In this document: in pieces, positions 47,859 to 56,648 of the stretch
Numbering within the stretch: the first letter of the stretch is position 1
How the letters are laid out: every line of letters begins with the position of its first letter
From: Pandoraea cepalis
Lineage (GTDB): Bacteria > Pseudomonadota > Gammaproteobacteria > Burkholderiales > Burkholderiaceae
Length of the DNA: 64,000 nucleotides
Reading direction: 5' to 3'
Assembly: GCF_902459665.1 (NCBI RefSeq)
Contig: NZ_CABPSL010000005.1
Location: forward strand, 124,001 to 188,000
Notes under the pieces: generated by a model
What the model was told of the DNA's origin: nothing
What the model saw: the letters and a program-made list of their open reading frames with translations, nothing else
Database searches by the model: none
Made by a program: the position numbers and the translations under genes

Positions 47859-48203
47859 ATGGCAATGATCGAACCGACCCCGGTCTTCAAGGACAACCTC
47901 GCACAGATGGCCGCCGTCGGCAGCATCGAGGGCATCGCGCGCATTGCGCTACGCGACGGCACGGGCGCAGTCGTGGCGACCATCGAGAACGCACCGGGCA
48001 AGCAAGGCTCGCTCGCCGTGTACCACTATCTGAAGCAGGCCTTTGGCACGCTTGACGCCAAAGCGGCCGAGCACGGGCTGGCGGTCTTCGGCGAACACAC
48101 GGCGGATGCGCGCAATCGTCCGGGCGCGCACCCGAACGTCGACCGCCTGCTGGCGATCGTGGCCGGCGGCGAGACGCTGAGCATCGAGGAAGTCGCAGCC
48201 TGA
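47859..48203 (+). CDS. DUF2322 family protein
   Basis: The 114-residue soluble protein matches DUF2322 along its length (FKDNLAQMAAVGSIEGIARI, YHYLKQAFGTLD, NRPGAHPNVDRLL). No function is known to me. It has its own terminator and stands between benE and a convergent methyltransferase-like gene. Confidence 0.88.
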   Translation: MAMIEPTPVFKDNLAQMAAVGSIEGIARIALRDGTGAVVATIENAPGKQGSLAVYHYLKQAFGTLDAKAAEHGLAVFGEHTADARNRPGAHPNVDRLLAIVAGGETLSIEEVAA

Positions 48204-48230
48204 GAAGGCCACGTCCGTCGCACCCAATGA

Positions 48231-48258
48231 AAAGCCAGCCTCGCGGCTGGCTTTTTTT
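48231..48258 (+). terminator. Rho-independent terminator after DUF2322 gene
   Basis: AAAGCCAGCC (48231-48240) pairs with GGCTGGCTTT (48245-48254) over a TCGC loop, followed by T residues to 48258. Confidence 0.92.
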
Positions 48259-48326
48259 ACATCCCCGACAGGCATCGCCGCGCCGAGATGCGCAGAGGTG
48301 CGCCGAAATGCGCCGACGCTCTGACG

Positions 48327-49169
48327 TCAGATCGTCAGCACCGGACCACCGTCGCCGTTGGCCGAGCGAAGCTGCTTGACCCAACGCTTGGCCGGCAGGC
48401 CCGTGGCGGCTTCCACCACCTTCGCGCGGGCTTCCACATCCTTCCACTCCACCGAGAGCAGCGGACCGTTGAAGGCCAGCACGATCACGTTGCCGTCGTG
48501 CACTTCAGGGAATTCGATCACGCGATTATCGAAAGCTTGACGCAGGCGACGGATGTTCTTCGGATAGCTGTCGTGATCGCCGAACAGATTCGTCGTCAGC
48601 ATGCCGGGTGCGCTCAGCGTGGCGCGGCAGGCCTTGTAGAACGCGGGCGTGTCATGCACCGGGCCACGTGCGGTCGCGTCGTAGAGATCGACTTGCAACA
48701 CGTCGACCGTGCCATGTCTCGCCGGGTCGGTGACGAAATCCCAGGCATCCGCTTCCAGCACCTTCAATCGGCGCGAGTCATCGGGCAGGCTGAACATGGT
48801 GCGCGCCGCCACGACCACGGCCGGGTTCAGCTCCACGGCGGTGACCTGTGTACGCGGGAACTGGCGATGCGAGAACTTGGTAAGCGACCCAGTGCCGAGA
48901 CCCAGTTGCACCACGTGCTTGGGCGCACGCATGAACAGCAGCCACGCCATCATCTGTTGCGCGTATTCCAGCTCGATCCGGTCAGGCTTGGACAGACGCA
49001 TTGCCCCTTGCACCCACGGGGTGCCGAAGTGCAGGTAACGCACGCCACCCATTTCGGAAAACGTCACCGGCGCGAAACGCGGCTTGTACGCGGGACGGGG
49101 GGAACGGGCGGTGCGCTCGTCGCTGACGAACGCTTCGGCTTCGATGGATTTGCGTTTGATGAGGGTCAT
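48327..49169 (-). CDS. Spermidine synthase-like protein
   Basis: The 280-residue protein has the Rossmann fold of polyamine aminopropyltransferases: QLGLGTGSLTKF (nucleotide loop, about residue 95), TAVELNP with the acidic residue, and VDVLQVDLYD where the enzyme family has a catalytic DxxD/E. That catalytic motif is not exact, so polyamine synthesis is uncertain. The ATG at 49169 was chosen. It is divergent from the chemoreceptor-like gene. Confidence 0.85.
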   Translation of the reverse strand: MTLIKRKSIEAEAFVSDERTARSPRPAYKPRFAPVTFSEMGGVRYLHFGTPWVQGAMRLSKPDRIELEYAQQMMAWLLFMRAPKHVVQLGLGTGSLTKFSHRQFPRTQVTAVELNPAVVVAARTMFSLPDDSRRLKVLEADAWDFVTDPARHGTVDVLQVDLYDATARGPVHDTPAFYKACRATLSAPGMLTTNLFGDHDSYPKNIRRLRQAFDNRVIEFPEVHDGNVIVLAFNGPLLSVEWKDVEARAKVVEAATGLPAKRWVKQLRSANGDGGPVLTI

Positions 49170-49381
49170 GTGTCCTTCAATGAAACTCGGGAGATTCCGA
49201 TGGGAACGCATTGTACCGGGTTCGCTTCCCGCCCCGTCGAGACGCCGCAACGCACGCGTCGCGATGACGCATCCGGCACAAGATCAGTGCCCCGGGCAGG
49301 ATCCGCCGCACCATTTCGCTGCGCCCCGACGCCCAGGGCCGCTGCAATGAGCGATGGCATGGATATTGCAGAAGACACGCA

Positions 49382-49523
49382 CAGGCCAACGGCGGCCTGA
49401 AAACAAACTGGCAAGTCGCGATGACATGCTCCGAAAAGGAGCGTCCCGGGCAATGGCGCCCCGAAGCGAGATGACCACGCACCGGGCAACCGGTTCGCAG
49501 GCATCTCGCTTCGGGGCGCTTTT
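49382..49523 (+). ncRNA. Structured leader ending in an intrinsic terminator (candidate riboswitch or attenuator)
   Basis: Three hairpins stand in series. CAGGCC/GGCCTG is at 49382-49399. GCTCC/GGAGC with a GAAAA loop is at 49428-49442. A long element at 49456-49519 has perfect 18-bp arms and encloses a nested ACCGG-GCAA-CCGGT hairpin with a GNRA loop (49481-49494). CTTTTGCTTT follows at once. The chemoreceptor-like start lies 60 bp downstream on the same strand. It matches no riboswitch class I can recall fully. The rest of the 409-bp gap (49170-49381) shows nothing clear. Confidence 0.5.
49456..49523 (+). terminator. Long-stem terminator 60 bp before the chemoreceptor-like gene
   Basis: Arms 49456-49473 and 49502-49519 are perfectly complementary over 18 bp. 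They are followed by TTTT in CTTTTGCTTT. The 28-base loop contains its own 5-bp GNRA-capped hairpin. Confidence 0.75.
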
Positions 49524-49578
49524 GCTTTGCCGCTCAGCACGGCGCGCCTCTGCGTCGACACTCTCTGTAAGGCATGGC

Positions 49579-50259
49579 ATGAACGCTTTTTCTACGCAAT
49601 CAACCGAGGCCGAAGTGTCCGCCGAAACCCTCGGCACATTGATCAACCTCTCCGGCAGGCAGCGCATGCTGTCGCAACGGATCATCCTTCAGTTGTTGCT
49701 CGCTTCGCGTGGGGACACGGCCGCGCTCGATATCGCACGTCAATGTCTGTCGATGTTCGAGTCGGCGCATTCGGATCTCGCGACGGGCAATGAGCGTTTC
49801 CCTGGCGCGTTCTCCAGCGCCTTGCAGCAGCTTTATTTCGGCAGTCCGCGCGCCGACGCACGTATCCGTGATTTCATCGCCCAGGTCAGCGCCGTGATAG
49901 ACGCCCCTTTGGCGGACACCCATCGGCAAGCGTCATCCCTCGATGCGCTGGTCGCACAGGCCACCCCGCTACTTGACCTGCTACAGACTGTTACGCAGGC
50001 CTATCAGGAGGAAATGCACCGTTGCGAAGTTGCCGTGCGCAAACGCCAGACCGACCTCGTGGAGCGCCTCAGCGGTATTTCGATGCAAGCCAACATCGTT
50101 GCGCTCAATGCGCGCATCTCGGCGGCTCGGGCGGGAGAGCATGGCAGGGAGTTCGCGGTGATCACGCAGGTGCTTGCAGACATCATCAAGGAGATGGATC
50201 AGTTGATCCGCAACGTCGTCGGCTCGAACGACAAGTCCAAAGGTTCAGCCAGGGTTTGA
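49579..50259 (+). CDS. Soluble chemoreceptor-like protein with PilJ-type N-terminal motif
   Basis: The 226-residue protein starts at 49579 with AAGG nearby. Residues 22-34 (INLSGRQRMLSQR) match the sensing-domain motif of type IV pili chemotaxis transducers. Residues 173-196 (IVALNARISAARAGEHGREF) match the highly conserved signalling tip of methyl-accepting chemotaxis proteins. There is no membrane helix, no HAMP domain and only a short signalling hairpin, so it is a cytoplasmic mini-receptor or a reduced derivative. No che or pil genes are nearby. A structured leader precedes it. Confidence 0.8.
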   Translation: MNAFSTQSTEAEVSAETLGTLINLSGRQRMLSQRIILQLLLASRGDTAALDIARQCLSMFESAHSDLATGNERFPGAFSSALQQLYFGSPRADARIRDFIAQVSAVIDAPLADTHRQASSLDALVAQATPLLDLLQTVTQAYQEEMHRCEVAVRKRQTDLVERLSGISMQANIVALNARISAARAGEHGREFAVITQVLADIIKEMDQLIRNVVGSNDKSKGSARV

Positions 50260-50362
50260 TGCACCGACACCCGTGGATCGCTACGAATCGCGCCTCGCAC
50301 AGTTGCGTGCAGCCACGCGCGGGCATGACCGAGCTACCCCGGACGCGCCGCTCGACAGGCCG

Positions 50363-50866
50363 TCACGCGGTCAATGCCTGCCACATGCGCAGCTTTTCTG
50401 CGTAGGCCAATGTGTAGGCCGGGCTGCTGGAGGGAAGCATCACGGTCCGGTACCGCTGCGCATGATGCGCCAGCACTTTCATGCCCAACCGGGCCGCCGT
50501 GCCGCCGTTGAATGCAACCACCTCGATACCTGGCAGTGTCTCGATGAGCCCCATCAGGTCGTTGCCCGTATGGTCGCGGATATTGCTGTCGAGACTGCCC
50601 TTGCGCCGGGCCTCGGCCACCACATCCCACAACCCGATGCGATGGGCGAGCAGCGCCTGCAGCTTCGCATCGTAGGAGAGCGACGGCAGGTCGACGCGGA
50701 TCGTATCGCCCACCAGATGCCAGAAGCGATTCTGTGGATGCGCGTAATACTGCTGATGCGCGAGCGAGACGTCGCCGGGCAGGCTGCCGAGAATCAGCAC
50801 GCGCGTTTGCGCGTCCACCACCGGCGGAAAGTTGCGTTTGCGCTCAGGGATGAGGTTCGTCGTCAT
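50363..50866 (-). CDS. DNA-deoxyinosine glycosylase (Mug/HDG family)
   Basis: The 167-residue protein belongs to the uracil-DNA glycosylase superfamily. ILGSLPGDVSLAHQQYYAHPQNRFW matches hypoxanthine-DNA glycosylase proteins (shown in part: GSLPGDVSL and HPQNRFW), with the late LPSSSPAY as the second active-site motif. It would excise deaminated bases. The ATG at 50866 overlaps the ubiC stop, so it is coupled to ubiC. Confidence 0.88.
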   Translation of the reverse strand: MTTNLIPERKRNFPPVVDAQTRVLILGSLPGDVSLAHQQYYAHPQNRFWHLVGDTIRVDLPSLSYDAKLQALLAHRIGLWDVVAEARRKGSLDSNIRDHTGNDLMGLIETLPGIEVVAFNGGTAARLGMKVLAHHAQRYRTVMLPSSSPAYTLAYAEKLRMWQALTA

Positions 50867-51471
50867 GACACGCATCCGTCGTGAGCCAGCGCACCGTGCG
50901 TCGCTTCCAAACGCCGCCAGAAACGCGGCAGAAACGCTTCGGTGACAAGCAACGGCGCGCCTCGGCGTACGAAGACCGACCGACGCGCCCACAACCGCGC
51001 GCGTGGATTCGCACCGACGAGCGGGTCGCGCGCATCATGACGCGCACGGCCGTGCAACAGATGACGCGGCGCAAGCGGGCACGACACCAGCATGGACCGC
51101 GTGACGGTGGGATCGTGATAGAGCAGATCGGCCAGCGGTCGCGTACGCAAGCGACGCATAGCCTGCCAGATCGAGCGGCTATAGGCGAGCGGCGTGACGC
51201 TGTGCGCCACGACCACTGGCTCGCCGTCGACCAGCAGGATGACATCGCGGGCCCACATCGGCGTGCGCAATGGCACACCGATGGCGCGGCATTGGTCCGC
51301 GTCGGCGGGCATCACTCGCTCCGCCACGACGCGCACGCTCACGCGCCCCAGGGTCGACAGATGACGCGTGAGCGCGCCGCCCCGGGTAAGCCAATCTTTA
51401 TGACGACGCGAAAGCGCCGGCGCCGGGACAGCCTGCCAGCGCCGCCCCCCCACATCAAATCGGAAAGTCAT
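50863..51471 (-). CDS. ubiC: Chorismate pyruvate-lyase
   Basis: UbiC makes 4-hydroxybenzoate from chorismate, the first step of ubiquinone synthesis. The 202-residue protein has the family segments MWARDVILLVDGEPVVVAHSV and the late RRSVFVRRGAPLLVTEAFLP, which hold the product-binding Arg and Glu. It is slightly longer than E. coli UbiC (165). UbiA is not in the window. The DNA glycosylase gene follows with an ATGA overlap. Confidence 0.88.
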   Translation of the reverse strand: MTFRFDVGGRRWQAVPAPALSRRHKDWLTRGGALTRHLSTLGRVSVRVVAERVMPADADQCRAIGVPLRTPMWARDVILLVDGEPVVVAHSVTPLAYSRSIWQAMRRLRTRPLADLLYHDPTVTRSMLVSCPLAPRHLLHGRARHDARDPLVGANPRARLWARRSVFVRRGAPLLVTEAFLPRFWRRLEATHGALAHDGCVS

Positions 51472-51597
51472 GGCTCGGCATTATAAAGGCGCAAGGCGAC
51501 GACGCACCGCCCACACGTCGCGCAGCGGCGGCATTGGAGCCGGTCTGCGGACACCGGTCCGACACCCTTGATCCGCCGCCCCGTAACGCTCGCACCC

Positions 51598-51636
51598 AAA
51601 AACAAAAGGCCCCCGCGACATATCGACGCGGGGGCC
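51598..51636 (-). terminator. Terminator after htpG
   Basis: GGCCCCCGCG (51608-51617) pairs with CGCGGGGGCC (51627-51636). On the minus strand it is followed by TTTTGTTTTT. Confidence 0.88.
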
Positions 51637-51682
51637 CATCGGCAACGCCATGGTCAGCGCTGCGCGGTCTGCACTGGCGCGC

Positions 51683-53569
51683 TCACTGCGCGGCGAGCAG
51701 CAACGCGTTCGTACGCTTCACATACGCCGCCGGATCTTCCAGGCTGCCGCCTTCGGCCAGCAGCGCCTGATCGAACAGCAGTTGCGCCCAGTCCGCCAGA
51801 TCGGCACGCTCTGCCGTCAGACGCTGGATCAACGCATGCTCCGGGTTGATTTCGAGAATCGGACGGAATTCCGGCATCTTCTGCCCCGCCGCCTTCATCA
51901 AGCGCTGGAGCGTGCCGCTCATGTCGTTCTCATCCGACACCAGGCACGACGGCGAATCGGTCAGACGGAACGTCACACGCACGTCCTTGGCCTTGTCGCC
52001 GAGCACTTCCTTCATTTTCTCGATGAGCGGCTTGAGGTCGCCGCTGGTCTTCTCCTGGGCGGCCTTTTCCCCCGCATCTTCCAGCGCGCCCAGATCCAGG
52101 TCGCCACGCGCCACGCTCACGAGCGCCTTGCCGTCGAAGTCGTGCACGTACGAGAGCATCCACTCGTCGACGCGATCGGTCAGCAGCAATACTTCCACGC
52201 CCTTCTTGCGGAACACTTCCAGGTGCGGACTATGGCTTGCCGCCACCCAGCTCTCGGCCGTGACGTAGTAAATCTTGTCCTGACCGTCCTTCATACGGCT
52301 GACGTAGTCGGCCAGCGACACGTTCTGCTCGGCCGAGTCGTTGTGCGTGCTCGCGAAGCGTAGCAGCTTGGCAATGCGCTCGCGGTTCGCCTGATCCTCG
52401 CCGGTACCTTCCTTGAGCACCTGCCCGAACGCGCCCCAGAACTGCGTGTACTTGTCCTTTTGGTTCTCGGCCAGATCTTCCAGCAGTCCCAACACACGCT
52501 TTGCGCAGCCTTCGCGGATCGCCTTCACATCGCGGCTTTCCTGCAGGATTTCACGCGACACATTGAGCGGCAGATCGGCGGAGTCGACCACCCCGCGCAC
52601 GAAGCGCAGGTAGTTCGGCAGCAGTTGTTCCGCGTCGTCCATGATGAACACACGCTTGACGTACAACTTCAGCCCGCCCTGCGAATTGCGATCCCATAGA
52701 TCGTATGGCGCATGGCCCGGCACGTACAGCAGTTGCGTATATTCGCTGCGTCCTTCGACGCGGTTGTGCGTCCATGCCAGCGGCGCCTGCATATCGTGCG
52801 CGATGTGCTGATAGAACTGCGTGTACTGCTCGTCCGTGATCTCGCTCTTGCTGCGGGTCCACAGCGCGCTCGCCTGGTTGACGGTCTCGTCGGACTCGGC
52901 GGGCACCATCGCCTGCTTTTCTTCGTCCCATGTTTCGCCGCGCATGACGATCGGCAGCGAGATGTGATCCGAATACTTGCGAATGATCGACTGAAGTTGC
53001 CACGACGAGAGCAGTTCGTCTTCGCCGTCGCGCAGATGCAACGTGATGGCGGTGCCGCGCGGGGCGCGCTCGATGGTCTCGACCGTGAAGTCGCCCTCGC
53101 CCGCCGACGACCAGCGCACGCCCTCCGAAGCCGGCAGCCCGGCTCGGCGAGACTCGACCGTCATGCGATCGGCCACGATGAAGCCCGAGTAGAAGCCCAC
53201 GCCGAACTGGCCGATGAGAGCGGCGTCCTTCTGCTGATCGCCCGACAGGCGCGAGAAGAACTCCTTGGTGCCGGACTTGGCGATCGTGCCGAGATGCGCG
53301 ATGGCTTCCTCGCGGCTCATGCCGATGCCGTTGTCCTCGATGGTGACGGTGCGGGCGTCCTTGTCGAACGACACGCGAATCTTGAGTTCCGGATCCTGCT
53401 CGTACAGCGCGGCGTCGTTGATCGCCTCGAAGCGCAGCTTGTCGGCGGCATCCGAAGCGTTGGAGATCAGTTCGCGCAGGAAGATTTCCTTGTTGCTGTA
53501 CAGCGAATGAATCATCAGTTGCAGAAGCTGTTTGACTTCTGCCTGAAAGCTCATGGTGTCTTGCGCCAT
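51683..53569 (-). CDS. htpG: Molecular chaperone HtpG (Hsp90)
   Basis: HtpG is the bacterial Hsp90. The 628-residue protein has the GHKL ATPase motifs [21 protein letters not shown] and [11 protein letters not shown], the middle domain with [11 protein letters not shown], and a C-terminal dimerisation region. The ATG at 53569 has GAGG 10 bases upstream; the much longer frame above it is spurious. A sigma-32-like promoter lies about 100 bp upstream. Confidence 0.98.
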   Translation of the reverse strand: MAQDTMSFQAEVKQLLQLMIHSLYSNKEIFLRELISNASDAADKLRFEAINDAALYEQDPELKIRVSFDKDARTVTIEDNGIGMSREEAIAHLGTIAKSGTKEFFSRLSGDQQKDAALIGQFGVGFYSGFIVADRMTVESRRAGLPASEGVRWSSAGEGDFTVETIERAPRGTAITLHLRDGEDELLSSWQLQSIIRKYSDHISLPIVMRGETWDEEKQAMVPAESDETVNQASALWTRSKSEITDEQYTQFYQHIAHDMQAPLAWTHNRVEGRSEYTQLLYVPGHAPYDLWDRNSQGGLKLYVKRVFIMDDAEQLLPNYLRFVRGVVDSADLPLNVSREILQESRDVKAIREGCAKRVLGLLEDLAENQKDKYTQFWGAFGQVLKEGTGEDQANRERIAKLLRFASTHNDSAEQNVSLADYVSRMKDGQDKIYYVTAESWVAASHSPHLEVFRKKGVEVLLLTDRVDEWMLSYVHDFDGKALVSVARGDLDLGALEDAGEKAAQEKTSGDLKPLIEKMKEVLGDKAKDVRVTFRLTDSPSCLVSDENDMSGTLQRLMKAAGQKMPEFRPILEINPEHALIQRLTAERADLADWAQLLFDQALLAEGGSLEDPAAYVKRTNALLLAAQ

Positions 53570-53670
53570 GGTCGGGAATCCTCGTGAATCGGTGAGATGG
53601 ATGGAATATCGACACTGACCGCCGGCCGGCGCACTTGCGCGCGCGCTGCCGGAGCGGCGGTACCCGATGA

Positions 53671-53699
53671 AAATAGGGACGGCGGGCCGGCATTTCAAG
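53671..53699 (-). promoter_or_regulatory. Sigma-32-like (RpoH) promoter for htpG
   Basis: On the minus strand CTTGAAA (53693-53699) is a perfect heat-shock -35. After 14 bp comes CCCTATTT (53671-53678), one base off CCCCATTT. It lies about 100 bp before the htpG ATG. HtpG is a classic heat-shock gene. Confidence 0.72.
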
Positions 53700-53823
53700 G
53701 CCGGCAGAAGGGTTATTTCGCGGCAGCTTGCGCGACGATACGGGAAATTACGGCAAAACCTGGCGAAGCGCCGTGCCAGTGAGACGGTCGAACCGCCACC
53801 ATCGGGCTCGCGCCCACGCCCAC

Positions 53824-55269
53824 TCAGGCGGCCAGTTCGAGCTGCCGCGAGAGGAAGGTCAGCATGGCGGGATCGCTGGAACAGGCGATATTCATGCGCA
53901 TCCAGGTACTCGGCGCCTGACGCGGCGAGAACAACGCCCCCGGCGCGAACAGGAAGCCCGCTTCGTGCCCCGCGGCGGCAACCGCGCTGGTATCGACGCC
54001 GGTGTCGACCCAGAAAAACATGCCCGACGTCGGTTCGCCGAACATGCGCAGGCCAATGCGCTCCAGACGCCGGCGCGTGGTGTCGCGCACCTCGTCGAGA
54101 CGCGTACGCAAGCGCTCTACGTGACGCCGGTAATGCCCCTCGGTCAGCGCCTTGTAGACGATCCGCTCGTTGATCTCCGGCGTCGTCGAGCCAGACAGCA
54201 TCTTGTGATCGACGAAGGTCTTCGCCAGCGCCGGCGAACACGCCACGAACGCCACCCGCAGGTTCGCGGCGAGCGTCTTCGAGAAGCTGCCCATGTAGAT
54301 CACGCGCTTGAGCTGATCGAGACTCGCCAGTCGCGCCACCGGCTGGTGCGACGGGCACAGGTCGCAGTAGATGTCGTCTTCGAGCACCATGAAGTCGTAC
54401 TGCTCGGCCAGACGCAGGATCTGGAAGGCGCGCGCCGCCGTCAGCGACGTTCCGGTCGGATTCTGCAGGATCGAATTGAGGATCAGCAACTTGGGCCGAT
54501 GCTGCTGCACCAGGCGCTCCAGCGCCGGCATGTCGAGTCCGTCCGGGGTGTACGGCACGCCAATGGTGTGGGCGCCTTGCGACGCGATGCGGCCGAACAT
54601 GACAAACCACGCCGGGTCTCCCACCAGCACCGTATCGCCCGCGCGCACGTACAGACGCAGCAGAAAGTCCACCGCCTGCGTAATGCCCGATGTCAACACG
54701 ATCTGCTCGGGGCGCGCGCCGATTTCGAGTTCCGCGAGTTGTGTCTGAAGTTGCACGCGCAGCGGCAGGAAGCCATGCGGGTTACCGCTTTGGAGCAGAT
54801 GCGCGCTCGACTGACGGCTCATCGAGCGCATGGCGGACGTCATCATGTCGGCATCGAGCCAGCTCGGCGGCAGATAGCCCATGCCCGGACCGCGCTCCGG
54901 CGCGACCGAGTGAAGCATGCTGCGCACGAGCCAGGCCACGTCGATCGGCCCCTGCGCGAGCATCGGCGCCGCCGCGTTCTGCGCGGGCATCACAGGCCGC
55001 TCGCGCACGTAAAAACCCGAGCCGCGCCGCGCCTCGAGATAGCCCTGCGCGACCAGCCGCTCGTACGCCTCGACGACGGAAAAGCGCGACACACGCTTGT
55101 CTTCCGCCAGCGAGCGAATCGACGGCATGCGCATGCCGGGCAGGAAGACTCGTTCCTCGATGCGCAGGCTCGCCCAATGCACGAGCTGATCGACAAGCGT
55201 CATGCGCGACGTGTCGAGCGCGGCGTTGTCGGCCAGCACCAGCGGGGAAATGGGGGTCGTTGTCGTCAT
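53824..55269 (-). CDS. MocR/GabR-type regulator (GntR HTH fused to aminotransferase domain)
   Basis: The 481-residue protein has an N-terminal GntR winged helix (about 24-90: [30 protein letters not shown]) and a class I aminotransferase-like domain with the PLP lysine in [14 protein letters not shown]. MocR proteins sense PLP or amino compounds and usually act on a divergent neighbour. The DUF2917 gene is divergent, and three CTGTACCG repeats lie between the two starts. Confidence 0.95.
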   Translation of the reverse strand: MTTTTPISPLVLADNAALDTSRMTLVDQLVHWASLRIEERVFLPGMRMPSIRSLAEDKRVSRFSVVEAYERLVAQGYLEARRGSGFYVRERPVMPAQNAAAPMLAQGPIDVAWLVRSMLHSVAPERGPGMGYLPPSWLDADMMTSAMRSMSRQSSAHLLQSGNPHGFLPLRVQLQTQLAELEIGARPEQIVLTSGITQAVDFLLRLYVRAGDTVLVGDPAWFVMFGRIASQGAHTIGVPYTPDGLDMPALERLVQQHRPKLLILNSILQNPTGTSLTAARAFQILRLAEQYDFMVLEDDIYCDLCPSHQPVARLASLDQLKRVIYMGSFSKTLAANLRVAFVACSPALAKTFVDHKMLSGSTTPEINERIVYKALTEGHYRRHVERLRTRLDEVRDTTRRRLERIGLRMFGEPTSGMFFWVDTGVDTSAVAAAGHEAGFLFAPGALFSPRQAPSTWMRMNIACSSDPAMLTFLSRQLELAA

Positions 55270-55398
55270 CGTCTATCCACCTGGGCAAAGCTGACCGCCG
55301 CTTCGCGGTCAAAGTGTCTGCTGCGCGTCGGCCCGGTATTGCGGGGATTGTCCATCGGTCGCCACTCTACGCGCGCCAAATTCTCTGTCAATCCTTAA

Positions 55399-55442
55399 CT
55401 GTACCGAAGATTACTTTGCCATCTGTACCGGTACTGTACCGG
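55399..55442. promoter_or_regulatory. MocR-type operator array
   Basis: CTGTACCG occurs three times in the same orientation at 55399-55406, 55423-55430 and 55434-55441, spaced 24 and 11 bp. The last two overlap a perfect palindrome CCGGTAC-T-GTACCGG (55428-55442). Direct repeats with an embedded palindrome are known at MocR/PdxR/GabR sites. Confidence 0.65.
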
Positions 55443-55480
55443 AGTTAACCGTTAAAGTGTCCTCTCAACTGGAGACCGCC

Positions 55481-55834
55481 ATGCGTGAAATCCGACTCTT
55501 CGAACTGGACCGGGAACAGACCGTCTTCTGGCAGGCCCCGGCTGCCGACCTGCCGCAATCGCTTCAAGTGCTGCAAGGTGTCCTGTGGCTGACCGTGGAA
55601 GGTGAGCCCGCCGACCATTGGCTGCACGCCGGCGAGAGTTTTGAGATTCGGGCCGGTCAGCGCGTGTGGCTGGGCACATGGCAAGACGGCGTGCGTCTGC
55701 GCGTGAGCCATCCCGCGGCCACACTCACCGCGTCTGCCGGCAAGCGCCTCGTGCGCGCCGGGTGGCGACTGGCGTGGCGCGATCTCGCCGTGCGCATGGC
55801 CAATCGGACGATGACGCGACTCTCGCGTGGATGA
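55481..55834 (+). CDS. DUF2917 domain-containing protein
   Basis: The 117-residue protein matches DUF2917, a small cupin-like beta domain (VLQGVLWLTVEGEPADHWLHAGESFEIRAGQRVWL), followed by a basic C-terminal tail. GGAG stands 6 bases before the ATG at 55481. It is divergent from the MocR gene and lies 39 bp from the operator array, so it is the likely target. Function unknown. Confidence 0.85.
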   Translation: MREIRLFELDREQTVFWQAPAADLPQSLQVLQGVLWLTVEGEPADHWLHAGESFEIRAGQRVWLGTWQDGVRLRVSHPAATLTASAGKRLVRAGWRLAWRDLAVRMANRTMTRLSRG

Positions 55835-55888
55835 CCCGACGAAGGAACGAGGCGGAGTAAGCTATCGATTTTGCCGCCCGAACCCGCC

Positions 55889-56575
55889 ATGACCGCACCC
55901 CAAGCCCTGAAACTGGATCATCTCGTCGTTGCCGCGCAAACGCTGGAGGCGGGCGAAGCCCATGTCATCGAGCAGCTCGGCCTCACCGAGCTCGTACCGC
56001 AGCGCGGCGGCAAGCACGCCCGCATGGGCACGCACAACAGTTTGCTGGGACTCTGGGGTGGCGCTTACCTAGAGATCATCGCCATCGACCCGGAAGCCCC
56101 GCCGCCAGACCGGCCGCGCTGGTTCGGCCTCGACGACGAGGCCGTTCAGGCGCGCCTCGAGCGCGGCCCCTACCTCGCGCACTGGGTGGCGCGCGTGGAG
56201 CGGCCGCGCTCGCTGCCACGCTGGCAGGCGCAGTATCCGCAGCGGTTGGCGCCAGTCATGGCGATGCAGCGCGGCGCGCTGTCGTGGCGGATCGGCGTGC
56301 CCGACGACGGCAGTCTGCCCGCTTGGCAAGGCGCCGGACAAGGTCTGCTGCCGACGCTGATCCAATGGGATTCGGCGCAGCACCCGAGCGATGCGCTGCC
56401 GAGCGCCGATTGTGCCGTTACCGCGTTGCGCGGCTTCCATCCACAGGCGGCGGCGATCCAGGCGCAATTGCAGTGGCTTGGGGCCGACGCACTCGTCAAC
56501 GTCGAAGCCACGCTGGTCGAGCCGTCGCTCACCGCCGAAATCGAGACCCCCGACGGGCCGCGCACGTTGCGCTAG
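55889..56575 (+). CDS. Glyoxalase-like (VOC fold) domain protein
   Basis: The 228-residue protein opens with LDHLVVAAQTLEAG and continues with GTHNSLLGLWGGAYLEIIAIDP, the paired beta-alpha-beta module of the Glyoxalase-3-like VOC group. Metal-ligand residues (His near 12, Glu in YLEII) are plausible. The reaction is unknown. The ATG at 55889 is preferred over a TTG six codons upstream. A DMT transporter gene follows. Confidence 0.85.
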   Translation: MTAPQALKLDHLVVAAQTLEAGEAHVIEQLGLTELVPQRGGKHARMGTHNSLLGLWGGAYLEIIAIDPEAPPPDRPRWFGLDDEAVQARLERGPYLAHWVARVERPRSLPRWQAQYPQRLAPVMAMQRGALSWRIGVPDDGSLPAWQGAGQGLLPTLIQWDSAQHPSDALPSADCAVTALRGFHPQAAAIQAQLQWLGADALVNVEATLVEPSLTAEIETPDGPRTLR

Positions 56576-56648
56576 GCCCGCCGCACCGAACGCCCGGCAC
56601 ACCGCATGACGGGCGGATGACGCAGAACCAGACATACGAGGCGACACC

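Noticed and set aside
49374-49443. c-di-GMP-I (GEMM) riboswitch
   Set aside because: Only CACGCACAGG resembles the start of the class. The expected second conserved segment (GACGCAAAGCC type) and the tetraloop-receptor pair are absent, and the following bases form a tight separate hairpin.
53570-54610. N-terminal extension of HtpG
   Set aside because: It is an out-of-frame reading of the MocR gene. The ATG at 53569 begins the standard Hsp90 sequence and follows a sigma-32-like promoter.
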